DNA of 64,000 nucleotides, taken from positions 31,521,044 through 31,585,043 of the forward strand of contig NC_134649.1 of NCBI RefSeq assembly GCF_030463565.1, in the 5' to 3' direction. The position numbers and the translations under genes are program-made. This document shows positions 26,701 to 42,639 of the stretch, piece by piece. The notes beneath the pieces were generated by a model that searched no databases, was not told the origin of the DNA, and was given only the letters and a program-made list of their open reading frames with translations. Source of the DNA: Pelecanus crispus. Taxonomy: Eukaryota; Chordata; Aves; Pelecaniformes; Pelecanidae. The number at the start of each line of letters is the position of its first letter. Position 1 is the stretch's first letter.

Positions 26701-29700
26701 GCTTTCATTAAAAGGACTTAAGCATACACAGAGGGTTTTGCAACAGGAAAGATAACCAGAGAGCCTCCTCCTGTGGAAAGGAGGCAGGAAAGCCAAGCAC
26801 AGAGATGCCGAGTTGAGCAGCAAGCACCAGCTTTGACTGTCACAATTGTTTCTGCAGCAGTAGGAAGCATCAGAAGTATCCTGCCACTGGTACAGCTGGG
26901 ATCCCAAGAGCATCTCTGGCATGGCACAGACCCAGGCTGCCTTTACACCCAAGCAGATTGGATATAAACCCATGGTCAGGCAAAAAAAGTTGTGCTGGCT
27001 CACAGCAAGGCCTGTCTGGCATTAATTCCTTAGTCTCTCTCTCCTTCCACTCTGTGACAGCACCACATTGCTAGTGTCAGGCAGACCTCCCAGGCTAGTT
27101 CCTTCCAGGAAGAGCCCAGCTGCAGGTGACATACAGCAAGATGACCCTGCAACCCATCTAACAAGCTCTCCCTGGGCCACTTGGCCTTGCAGGTCAAGAA
27201 ACACGATGCAGTTTAGGCTATTGGGTCAGACCCGCAGTCCAAGGGGCAGAGATCTTGCGAAGTCCAGTTGACCCTACCCTGCCTTTCGGCCTGCAGCTCA
27301 CAACCCCACCTGCCTGAACCTCATCTTCTTGTGACGGGCACATCATTGTCACACAGTGGAGACTGCCCCTCCTAGCCCACTGCCAAGGCAAAGTCACTCT
27401 GCTCACTACAAGACTTCCCAACAAAGCAGCTCCTGCTCCTACCCTCTTCGACTTGCTGTTTACGCACAGTACATGACTACACACTGAGTCACTGCATGCT
27501 GAAACACAACAGGAATATTTGATCCCTGGACTTCAGACATTACTAACCTAACCAAAGGAAAGCCCTGGCAACAGAACAGAGACAGGAGAGTTAGCTGGAT
27601 CAAATCCCACTCAGCTGAAGCTTGCAACTCCCCCTCCATATATTTCAGTTTGATTTCTCCTCCAATCAAACTAAGAAACTAATTTTCCTTGAATCCCGCC
27701 TGGCCTAAACCCATTTCAGAAGAACATTCTACCACAGGGAGCCAGTGTTTTGGCAATGGGGCGCTGGGGCCAGTTCCCACTCTCAGTTCATGCTGCTACC
27801 TTTATGATCAGCACTGCCACTTCATTAGCAAGGCTCAGCCAACATCCCCCAGGCTGGGCTGGCATCTCTCCCTGACTCCGGCCACCTCTGCCTTGAGCAT
27901 GCAGCCACTTGTACACAAGCCACAGGCCTGGCTTTTACACCTCTGAATCACCCCCGATGGAGCGCACTGAGGACCTCAAGAGCAGCGACACCACTCACTT
28001 TGGATTAATAAACCCAATGTGAAAACCCAGCTATACTGCCCTTCTGTCAGAGATCAAGGAGATGGGAGTTTCAAGGCACCAGATCCAAAATCCCACCAGC
28101 ACAATCTCTTTATTAGCAGGGCCTGTGGAGATTTTCAAAACTAACACTGACTGTGCAATGGTTAGTGCTGAAATCCTCTGCTGGGGATGGGAAAGGTACC
28201 TTGAGAGAGGAGCACAGCATCTCTGTCTCTGCCAGAACCTTCTGGAGCGACTCTATTGTGGCATTGCGCACATCCAGAGTGTCCCTCAGCCCATCCACAA
28301 TGGCCTGGCATTCCCGCTTTTCTTTCTCTGGAAAAGAAAAAACAAAAAGGTCAGGGCCCAGTAACCCAGACTTCAGCTGCCCCACAGCAGCAGGAGCACA
28401 ACAAACAGATGCTGCTTGCAGTCTCAGGCTCCAGGCTGCTAGAAGTTGGCCATTCCTGCAGAGCGCCATTTTCCTAAGTGCTCTCTGCACCAGGATCTGT
28501 ACTGAGCAATTGCTTCTCCCAGTGCCAGCAGGCTTCAAGATTTTCTTTACTAAAGATAACAAGTTCCCTTTAATAGCTTTCCAGTGCCAGCCCTGCCAGC
28601 ATTAAGCTGATGCATCTTAACTCTTGCATTCTCTCACAGCCAAGCTTGCACAGGGAACACTGTTCTTGAGTTACACAGAGCTGTCACAGAGCTGGAGAGC
28701 CGAGCCCTCAGCCGTTCGGCAGCTGTGTACAGCAATCCACCATGCTGATGCGTCACCACGCTGCTGCAACTACCCTCACCACTGCACCTATGTTGAAGTG
28801 CAAGAGGCAGTAAAGCAGAGCTCTACTGGGCACTGGGGACTTTACAGGACATGCAACAGCTTAAGTAGATTCCCCAGAACACCCACTTTTTGCAGGTCAC
28901 AAAATCTTTGAGTCCTGCTGTCCCTCCCCATGCAGGCAATCCAGGAACAAAGCACATGCCTCTGACCACCAAAGAGAAGGTGGTGGAAAACAACACCAAA
29001 TTTCAATTTGTTTTGTCGAGACAAGGGAAGAACAGCTCACAAAGCAAGAACTGTCATCAGGAGCTGACAGACCTAAGCAGGAAACAGCCAGCATCACTGG
29101 GAAGCTCGAAGCAGTTGGACAATGAGGAAAAGCAGCAACCCCTCCATCTAACCCTGCTGAGAGCAGGGTAAAGTCTTCAGCTCAGCATCTTCTGTCCTTG
29201 CTAAAATCATCCGTAGCTCCAGCCTGACAATAGTGGAGAGCAAATCAGTGCCTTTCCAGAAAGCTGTTTCTCCTTGCAAGCAATCCAGTTTCAAACTCTG
29301 CCCCCACGTCCCATGGAAGCATGACCTACAGTGCAGCTTCACTGTTTGATCAAATAGTAAAAGAGCCACGTGGGACTGGGGAAGAAAAGATGAACATATC
29401 CCAGCAGAAGCATGCAGGTGGCTAGGGAAACACAGATTTTTTTCTTAGCAAAGCATTTTTTTCTCCACTGATCTGAATAACCCTTCCTCACCTGCATTTG
29501 CAGGGGCTCCACATCCACCAGAAGAATTAGGGCTTCCCCCAACTCTGTTCCCAGCTGCCCAGAGGCAGATGGCAGGAGTCAAACCTCCCTGTGCTGGAGG
29601 AACAAGTTTTCAGCTCATTCAGAGTGCCTCCCACAGTGCCTGCCAGGTCTGCTCGGAGTTCCGCACCTCCAGAGCCATTTGCAAGCTGATCAGAGGCTGG

Positions 29701-32700
29701 CAATTACACAGCTCCTCTACAGCACACAGCACATCTTTAAGTGAAGAATTTATACACAAGAACCACCAGAGAGCAGAGTGCCCACAGCAAAGAAGGCAGG
29801 AGGTGGGAAGAAGCTTCTCATTTCCAATATGAAAAAAGAATGGGACGGGGAATGTCAAATCCAACCTCTACTCACCAGAAGTCGAGAAGATGAGCAGGCC
29901 TTCGAGCAGTTTTTCTTGGATAACATCCTAGCAAGAATCCCAGCCACCTTCCCCAGAAGATCTGGCTCTCTACCAAGTCACTAAACTCAACCAAGCTGGC
30001 AAGAGAACAGGCCTCAGAATAGAGACATGCAGACCATCCAATTCTGCTCTCAGGCTAAGAACTGAATCCTCAATCTACTGGCTATTCATGTCTGTCTCGT
30101 GCACACAGGGAAGGCAGAGGAAAGACAACTCTCTGGGCGTGGGTGAGCCCCCAGCATTCTTTAAAGATTTTTTTTTTCCCTTCTGCTAGTGTGTCTTTGG
30201 ATTTCTGTCACTCAGACTGACATTTTTCCTTTTGCTGCTCATGACTCATGTTCTGATGACAGGCTGCCTACAGACGACGCTTAAAACCCATCGACAAGTC
30301 TCCAGGGCTTTTGCTTTTCCTGCTTCCCTCAAACATCCTCTAAAATTAAAGATAGGAGAATGGAAGCGCGCACACACACTGAACTCCGTCTGCTCTTCGC
30401 ACGACACGTGGCACTGCAACAGCCAAACAAATCCGAAGGCTTCCCACTGCTGCTTGGACACCACTTTTACCCCCTCATCTGTTAGAAGGAACAAACCTTT
30501 GCCATATGCAGCTGTGAGTTTCCCAGTGAGCAAACCAAGGGGTTTGCTTTCAGCAAGCCTGCTCCAGATATTGCTGTGCTGCACTTTTGGAGCTTGTGAT
30601 TAGGAAGAGGGGCAAAAAAATTGCATATATGTATCTAAACTTGCAGAGGGCTCCCCAGTTACAGCAGAGCTGGGCCAGGCTGTGGGCTCTGGCTCTGTCA
30701 TACAACCTTTGTACAGCTTTAGATGGTCTTGCCTCAGAGAAAGCTCTGAAGAAATTGCTCCAGCAAAACAGTTTGCAGCCTGCACCATGCCCTCAGCTTC
30801 AGAGAGGGGTGGGCTCTGCATAGGGGTTCCTCAGGCCTGGGCAAGCCATCTAGCACAGGCAGAGCCCAGGACTTGCCGATCGTGGGCTGCCGATGCCCCA
30901 CCAGCAGATGGAACTCACCTTTCACAGAGAGCTGAGCCTTCACCTTGTCCAGTTCATTCTGAAACACAACACAGAAAACCCAATTAGGAAACATCCTGCA
31001 GAGGAGCTTTTGGCAGATCTTAAAAGGACCTGAGAGGTTTCTCGGCAGGACATTTACAACGGCCAGGTGCTAAGAAGAGAACGTAGTAACAACAAGCACC
31101 AAGTTACAAGCAAGTATTATCACAGGGAATGCAAACAGCACCTCCAACTGGTGTGCTTCAGGGGGAGAAGAGAAGATCCCAGTTTCATCTTAGCCTTGTC
31201 AACCTTGTGTTTCTCACACTGTCAGTCATCTTGTTTTAGCTGAATAATTTTGGAAGGCTCTCAGGGAAACACAGGAAATCAGACAGGAACAATTTTTATA
31301 ACGTTTTACCTAAACAAGGCAATAAGGCAGGGATATTGCCAGACTAACTGGATTGAGAGTTGCTTTGAACTGAAGTGAGCTTTAATCAGTTGCAGGTGGG
31401 AGACAGAAGGGCATGTCCAAATGTCTGAAAAGGTAACCAAGCATACAATCAAAAGGCACCAAGTTAGCATTCTGACAGACACTGAACTCACTGCAGTTCA
31501 GGATACTGATAATGAGCCAACAGCTCAGTCAAATGGCCATAGACAGATCACCAATAAACCAATCTGTACCAAACTGAGGGCACATAACATCTCCTGGATG
31601 CCACAATGGTCTGGGGAAGGTCAAATGTTTCTAGCACCTTCATTAAGGATCAGAAAGTGGCAGCAAATGCCCCATAGTTTAAATTACAGATAATGAAGCA
31701 ATATGACTTATGAACACTGACAAATAGCCAAAGGAAGTACAGAGAGGTTACAAAGAAGGGCAATATCTAAATATATATATGTGTATATATATAAAAAAAT
31801 AGAGAGAAAAATATAGACAGGAAAGAGTCAACAGAAGATGACTTAAAAAGCTGTGTTAGAGAACTGCAGAGGAAAGCACATAACAAGTCAGGCAGGAACT
31901 GCAGTGGAATAAAACCACAATAAAATGCCAACACAGTACTGAAGCAGAGCACACAAATCTGTGCAACCCGGAATGCTACATGCAAATCTGAGCTGAGAAT
32001 AGCAGCACCGGTGACCACGGATCTGATGGGACCAGAGCAAAGCTCTGCTAGTGTCAATAAAGGCAGGAAAGAGAATATGGGATGTAAAGCTCAGTAAGCA
32101 GAAGGAACTAAATGCAAAGCCTAGCAGAGCTAACTTGGATTTGCCCCCAGAGGGACAACAGCTGGAGGGCTGACATGGAATTAACTCTGCTGCAGGAACT
32201 ATTCTGGAGTAGCTTCCTCAGAGTCCTATTCAGGAACGATTAGTGAGCTCACAAGATGTGCTAATTAGCATGAGAGCAAAGAAATCCCGGGCTACTGCAG
32301 GCAGCTATGTAACATTACCTCATTCATCAACTTAATCTGAAATCCTTCATCCTCCACCACTGCTCCTAAAAGCTGCTCCCAGTTTTCACTCGTTTCTCCT
32401 CTCTCTGCCAGCCTGAGTTACAAGACCACATTTTCCCAAGATCAAATGAGTATATCCTGACCACAAACAGACAGCTGTCCTCCCAGGTTTCTACCCTCTT
32501 CAGCAGGTTTACAGGCAGGAATCCTCCTCCTCCTGCCTCCGTTTCACCAAGCTGAACAAGCAGAAGTCTCTGAGTCTCCTTTGGAAGAAGGGCTCTCCAC
32601 TCCCCAGATCAAAAGCAACTGGAAGTGTCAGGTTCTAGACAGCCTCACAGAGGTGTTACACCCCAAAACTCACACTTTTCGTGCTCTGTGAACAGCCACA

Positions 32701-35700
32701 TGGAGACTGTTCTGATCAGTGAGGACCTTCTTTAAGAGCAAGATGGGATAAACCCAGGCTTAGCACCCAGAAACACTTGAACATGTTGCAGTGTTCAGCC
32801 TGTGGTCTGCAGCTATTCCAGGGAACCAAGTTCCCTCTGGTGTTTCAGTTGACACTGATGCCCAGTGGTGGGAAGCAAAGCAGCCCTGGCACTCCTTTGA
32901 CCATAAACATTTCAGGGCAGAAGCAAGAGTGAGGAATAGCACCAAAGACAATTATTATCCAAAAGATAATTTGGATAATTCTGCAACAACAGGAAGAAGT
33001 TCCAGATTATGAGGGAGCTCTTCCAACCACTTATACCTGGGTACATAACATTGGTTCTCAGAAGAGCATCTAAGCTTGTCTCCCCAAGATGACAAGTGGA
33101 CCACAGCTACTCACTCTGCTTTCTAGCATATTGAAGCACACTCCCTTGCCCCAGGCCAGCCTTTTCATGGCAGGAGGCCAAATGCTCATTACAGGACATC
33201 TGCGGGCTGCAGAGATACAGCTCCAGTTGATTACGGAGCCAAGTACCACTCTACACCCAGGCTCTTGGAAGGACAGGCAGTGGTTGACAACAAACCCTGG
33301 ATCTGGGGGCTTTTTCAGGTGAAATCACTTCTGGCTGAAGAAGTCACCAATTCTTTTTGCAGACAGAACTCCAGTCAAAATGGACATTAAATCCCACCCA
33401 CGATGGTCACCCACGTTCTTAAGGTGTTCCATGAACTCCAGAAACAAGGCAACACACAAAATGGAACTGGTGACAAACCAGCATCAGCCCAGCAGCAACC
33501 TGAATCAGTGCACAGTGCAGTAAATACCCATACAAACTAACTACGCTAATCTACACAGAAAATGTTTGTTTCTTTCCCATTAGACAGTGACCTCAGCAAT
33601 CTCATTAGGAAAGCTGCACACTCAGGGCTAGCTGTTGCTCTGACAGCCAGAAAACAAACGTAGGAGCATGATGAGCTACCATCAAGCTTGTTGTGCAGGA
33701 GCGGCTCCACAGTCCTGCGCTTGAGTAAGGGAGCAGTTCTTCAGCACAGCCTGCCTGGAGAGGAAGTCTGGGGGAACCCATCTTAGAACCTGGGGTGGGG
33801 GTGAGAGGGAATAAAGTTTTTCTAGGGCAATTTTCTCCAGTCAACCCATTTCTGAGTCACTCATCTATTTACACTTGCGAGAACAGATCTGAGTAGGTAC
33901 TAAAGGCAATGTTTATCTGCTCCGAGCCATTGCTCCACTTCTAGGGCACACAGCTTCAAGTGCCCAGAGATGCTTTTTCATTTCCTGGGCATGCATACTT
34001 TGGCCTTCAGTTTCTTTATTAGCAGTCTTCAAGAATGACATTATAGTCTGGCTGGCTTTATTTTAAAAACATACGATATACATATAGCATTGTCATGGCA
34101 ACTGCTAATTATGGTAATTGCTGCACATGCTGATTCTAAACACAAGAGGGTACAAGCATCCCATTATACCAAGGTCAACTGATTACTTTTTTTTTTTGGA
34201 AGAGACAGCTCCAAGATATAAGAAGCTCTGCTTCATCCACACTAAACAAAGGAGAACACCACAAAACAGCTGCTCTGCATTCATCCCTTCTTACCCCCAG
34301 TTCTCTGCACCTAAGGGTGGCACTTGGAGATCATCACACAGCAACCCAGCTCCAGCCAGGTTCCCCCAACAAGGACCCAGCCTCAGCACTGTCCACCACT
34401 GCTCGTGCACCTTCACGCAGTCTGTTTCCTAATCTATCTTGGGGAACCAAGACTTTTATCACCACCCTGCCCCACTTCCTTACAGTCCATGCAAACAAAC
34501 ATGCCTGCAGAGAGAAGGTGGCACTTCCTCTAACAGCCCCTTCTTTCCAGAGGGGTTACCAGGGCTTGCACACAACAAAGCCACAGACACCGGCAGCAGT
34601 TCATTGCACTCGGGATTTTCCTTCTCCTGTCTTTTGGAAAAGCTCTGTAGCCTCATCCCCAAGGCTTTGAGACCCAAAGGAGAAGCAGCAGTTGGATGTT
34701 TATTTGATGCTCCTTTAGGAGGTTTCCAGGTAAGGTGAGAACCAGAAGGAAGAGCAGTGAAGTAGAGGAGGCTTCTTGAGTCACCACATGAGATTTGGTC
34801 AGGGGGAACTCTAAACCACCACATGGAGACTTCCTTACAACAGAGCTGAGAATAAGTGAGGACCAAGAGGGAGAACAGAGGCAGGCAGGAGACACTGATA
34901 CACTTCAGGTCTGAAACACGAGCACAGCAAACACCAGCTCAGGCAGCAGCTGTTGGCAGAGGACCAGCAGCCCAGGCTGCACTTAGAAGATGCTGAAGCA
35001 TCACACAACAGAAGAACGGCCCAGTCAAATTACCTGCAATGTCTCTGCATCTGGTGCTGTCTGCTCCTCCAAGGCAACATCAAAAAACAGCTTATTGATT
35101 ATGTGTCTTTTGCTGACCTAAACACAGGAGACAGAAGAGGCTGGTGGGCACAGGTATGGAAACACAACAGATATGGAAGACAAGTGGAAGGGGAGAAGGT
35201 ACCATCTTGTCACAAGGCCATGAAAAGCAAGTCAGATCACTTGCTTGACACCATTAGCAATGATTCTCTGCTTCGGCTCGTCAGCACAGCAGCAGGCCCC
35301 CCCACTCAGTTTTAGGAGCGCGACTCCAGCCAAGCTCCTGAGCTGCAGCAGAAAGATTCAGGCATTTCTGAATCAAGCGCAGTCTGTTCTCTGGCAGCTA
35401 AGGCCCAAGCAGCTGACGCTGAACTAACACGATGCCAAATCCTAAGACAGAAGTACGTGCTGCTTTCTGCAGGCAGAAGGTGCTGTAATTGAATTTGATA
35501 GCTCTCCACACCTCCCCCATGCAGTTACAGCTTTGTGTTTTAAGTATTATATACAGTCATGACACCAGCTAATTGCATAGTTACTGCTACATAAGATGTT
35601 ATTTCGCGATAACTCCATGGTAACCCAGAGATGTAAGAGGCAGTGAAGAACAGAGGGAATCAACAAGTCAGGGAAGGAACAAAGGCCAAGACCTTGAGAG

Positions 35701-37900
35701 GAAGAAAGAAGCACGAACACAGAACAAGCCCAAGCTGCAGCTGGCTAAAAGCCTACATCTGAGTGTGAGGCAACATCTCCTACAGCCACTACATGCCGAG
35801 ACCTACTGGTGGCATCAAGGCTGGTTACAAAAGGGACTTCAAAGAAGTTCAGGTCCCAATTAAGCCACTAGATCCCCAAGCCTTGGCTTCCTATCTCAGA
35901 AGGAGAGCACATCCTTCCCTCCCCAGCCTTTGCTTTTCTCAACGAATGGCCGAGTGCTGCAAAGCAAGGACTCAATTATAAGGACCACGTGTAGCAGAGT
36001 AGGCTGCTTACCTGACAGCAAGCAGCAGGGTACTCTAGAAACACAAGTCAGATGTCCTGATTAACCCCTTCCAGCCCTTTCTATCATTATGCCAATACTT
36101 AGCCTAAATAAAAGCCATGAAAACCCAGAGACCCTTTCTAGAGAAGCTACAATATGGACAGCAGCAGGGCACCCTTGGACCACCCGTTCTGAAGGGTTGC
36201 TGAAAGGAGTTCACCCTTTAAGCCTTTGGGGAGAGCCTCAAGTGACAGAAAACTCTCTCTGCTTCATACCACAAGCCTTTTCCTCGCATCACCACAGGCC
36301 TAGGCCACAGCTCATTGGTCCATTTGCAGAGCATTGTGCCATAGAAACACAGAGGCGTACATAGGTGATGGTTTTACCTGGATTCTGCACTGCGGGCACG
36401 TCCGGCTTGGTGCTGCGTCAAACCACTGGATGAGACTGATAAAGGAAAAGAAAACATATGGTGAATCCTTAAGATCCAGGAGTGCAGTTCCCAGGGGCCA
36501 TCCCCCAACTCACCAGGAGACAGCAGGATGTGACTCCTTTTTACAAACTAAAAACAGAAACACAAACTTTTAGTCCAGAGGTGCAGCTAACAGGAACGCC
36601 GCGTTCCAGCATGTGCACTCTACCTTCACCTCTGAGACAATTCCCAGCTGAATTTAGCATGCCAGCTTATCTTTACCAGGGCAGAGTTTTTACAGAGCTC
36701 AGATCTCCCTCGGAGAGAGTCTTTGAACAACTGTAGCTTCACAGGATTGAACAGATCCACACACTGAGTAGCACAAGAGTTGCTATATCAGGATACGACA
36801 GCCGACAGATCCCTAGTTTGGTCAGCTCCAAAGGGTGCCATTGACACCAAACACGCATCTGTGAAGCAAGGGAGACCGGGCTGGTCTCTGCTCTGAGATG
36901 ATGAATGCAAACCTGTCAGGCTCCCCAGGAGAGCTACTAATGCATTTTGCAACCAAGCCATCACATCACATCACACTCGGAACGGTGTATTTTTGGAGCA
37001 CGGTAACAATCTGGAGCTGGCAAGTTACCTTTGGAAGCTCTCCCTCCTCCACTGGTTGTTAGAGGAGAGCAAGCCCGAGCTGTGCCACCGGTTAAGAACT
37101 GACCATCACACCTGCAAGTGACAGTCCCTCTCCAAGTTAGTCAGCCGGAAAGGCAAATGCCTGCTCCTTCCCCACACACCGAATTTATTTCCTCAGAAGA
37201 ACCATTTCCTTCCAACACAAACACTTGCAAAACAGTTCCAGCAAAAGCATGGGAGGCTTCGCTCATAATCTAACACCACTCCTTCCAGATAAACACCCTG
37301 TGTAGGAGCAATCTGCTGGCACCGGCCCTCCTGGAGAAGGGAGGCCACAGGCAGAGGAGTGACAACACAAGCCGAGGCTCCTGCGGCAGCTTCGTGAGCT
37401 CTGAATCTCTGCAAAGCAAAATCGCTGCCGCTACGGCTCCCAAAGCTTCCGCTGATCAGAGGGACAAGGCAGCACCCTCAGCAACCGAGCCCGAGCGGGG
37501 TAGAAGGGGGTCACAGCAAATACCAGACACACAGCGAACACCCAAAGCCCCCTGAGAGGGGAGCAGCTTGCGGGGATCAGTCCGAGCAGGGGCTCCGGGG
37601 GAAGGGGCTGCCGGGCGGGACGGCTGCGGGCGCAGGCCACGGGCTCGCCCCGGCTGGGGAAACCCGCAGCCCTACGTGGCTGACACCCCGCGCCGGCAAG
37701 CGGCTGCCGAACCCGCCCAGAGCACCTGCCCGCTCCGCTCCGCTCCCCCGCAGGCGGCCGGCCCCGGCCCCGGCGCCGCAGCCGGCGGGACGGGGCGCTC
37801 ACCAGGCGCGGTGGAAGGTGTGCCCGCAGGGCACGGCCGCCACGTCCCGCTCGTTGTCGAAGAAGTCGGAGCAGATGGTGCAGTGGGCCCGGATGGGCAT
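17714..37900 (-). CDS. TRAIP: TRAIP, RING-type E3 ubiquitin ligase (TRAF-interacting protein)
   Basis: TRAIP is a nuclear, replisome-associated E3 ligase. In vertebrates it ubiquitylates the CMG helicase at converged forks, interstrand crosslinks and in mitosis. Fifteen coding exons read in consistent phase: 37803-37900, 36378-36435, 35034-35117, 30919-30958, 28200-28327, 25350-25444, 24620-24733, 23589-23676, 21972-22061, 21653-21741, 20754-20909, 20505-20553, 19846-19971, 19252-19302 and 17714-17845. The product is 465 aa (human 469). The N-terminal RING has C7, C10, C25, H27, H30, C33, C46 and C49. A coiled coil follows (about 70-290), including SLQKVLAETEMLCSSLK and KQMKFLEQQQE. A conserved patch reads GYDGLGGRTKFIQP, and the C-terminal PCNA-binding PIP box is QARLDSFL (457-464), followed by Q465. 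Exon 14 uses a weak donor (CCT/GTATCC), chosen because it joins FIQP to TNLAEIRPL as in human. Exon 12 is the least conserved and least certain. The introns (the largest are 25445-28199, 28328-30918 and 30959-35033) hold no other gene that I can see. Confidence 0.97.
31769..31794. repeat. AT/TA dinucleotide microsatellite
   Basis: A short run of alternating A and T is interrupted by one GTG. It lies in the long TRAIP intron between coding exons 3 and 4. Nothing else notable is seen in that intron. Confidence 0.8.
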
Positions 37901-38110
37901 GGCGGGGGCTCGGCGGCCGGGCGGGACGCGTCCCCGCTACCGGAGCAGCCGCGCGGCGCCGTGCGATTCAAATCCGGCCGCGCGCCCGCCACTTCCGGCC
38001 CGTCCAGGAAGTGACCTCACGTGGCGAGCGCAGGCCCCGCGCCCCGCGGCCAGGGCCGGGGGCGGAGCCCGAGGGGGCGTGTCCTGCGGCCGGGGGCGGG
38101 GCCTCGCCCC
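37901..38110 (-). promoter_or_regulatory. TRAIP CpG-island promoter with ETS, E-box and CHR-like sites
   Basis: This region is immediately upstream of the TRAIP ATG. It has an ETS/GABP-type ACTTCCGG at 37991-37998, a second ETS core GGAAGTG at 38007-38013 and an E-box CACGTG at 38018-38023. A minus-strand TTTGAA (37972-37967) matches the CHR element of G2/M-regulated genes, which would suit a replication and mitosis ligase. There is no TATA box. The motifs are seen directly; cell-cycle control through them is inference. Confidence 0.65.
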
Positions 38111-38400
38111 CCGCGGCTTCCCGCCCGTCGCGCCCGTGTACCCTGAAGCCTAACGATGGCAGCTGGGCCGCGAAGCTCCTTCCCGGGGGGTGGCCGGGAC
38201 AAGGCACCACAGGGCCCCGCCGCCCTCGCTGCCCGGGCGTCCAGTCGCGTCCAGCCTGCCCGGGCCACCCCGCCTCACTCGGCCGCGGCGGGAGCCGCGC
38301 CACTCGCTGCCGGCACGCGAGGCAGGCCCGGCACCCCGGGCCCCACAGAGAGACAGGGCAGGCGGCGCTGGTGCTGTCTCAGTTTGTCCTCAGCGGGGTC

Positions 38401-38406
38401 TTTATT
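38401..38406 (-). terminator. Poly(A) signal of CAMKV
   Basis: AATAAA on the minus strand lies about 650 bases beyond the CAMKV stop codon. It leaves under 500 bases between the CAMKV 3' end and the TRAIP start codon, so the two genes are tightly packed head to tail. Confidence 0.75.
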
Positions 38407-39057
38407 TGCCAGAGATACAGCGCGGGGGGCGCGGGGCGCCGGCGGCAGCCGCAGGCAGAGCCGGCCCTGCAGGCATGCAGCTGCGAGGGAGGGAAGCGGG
38501 GACTGGGGGGGGCGGATGGTGCACGGGGGGGGCCATTTGGGATCCTCCAGACACGACGCATGGGGGGCCGTGTGCCTGCCCCCGGGCGGGGGCCCCGTGC
38601 TCCCTCGCCCCCTACAACGCGTCCCCCCCGGGGCCCCGGGACGGAGAGGGGGTGCCAGGTGCTCCGCCCGCTGGGCCCCCCCTCCCCGGTCCTGCATGGC
38701 CCCACCTGCAGTCCCGCACATGCACGCGTGTCCCGGGGGGCCCCGCGCGATGCCCCCCCAGCCCTGCGGGGTGTGCGGCTGGGGAGGGGCTGCCCTGTAT
38801 CTCTGGGCATCCCCGGGGGGGACGGCGGCGGGGGACAGACTGAGAGAGCGGGGGGCGGGGGGGGGACAAACCGACCGGCAAAGCCACCGAGGGGGCCAGG
38901 AGGGGCCGGAGGGGGCCAGGGAGGACGGGCTCCATGCAGGGCTCTGCCCCGCGGCCGGCTCTCCGTCGGGGCACGTAGAAAAGGGGGCGCAGGCGGGGGC
39001 GCGGGGGGGACCATGCCGGGGGCTATGTACAGAGAGGGGGCGCGGGGCCGCCGCCGC

Positions 39058-42625
<3,568 letters not shown>

Positions 42626-42639
42626 CGCAGGGCCCGGTG

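Noticed and set aside
28113-28562. 149-codon minus-strand frame read as a separate gene
   Set aside because: It contains TRAIP exon 5 read through into both flanking introns; only 28200-28327 is coding.
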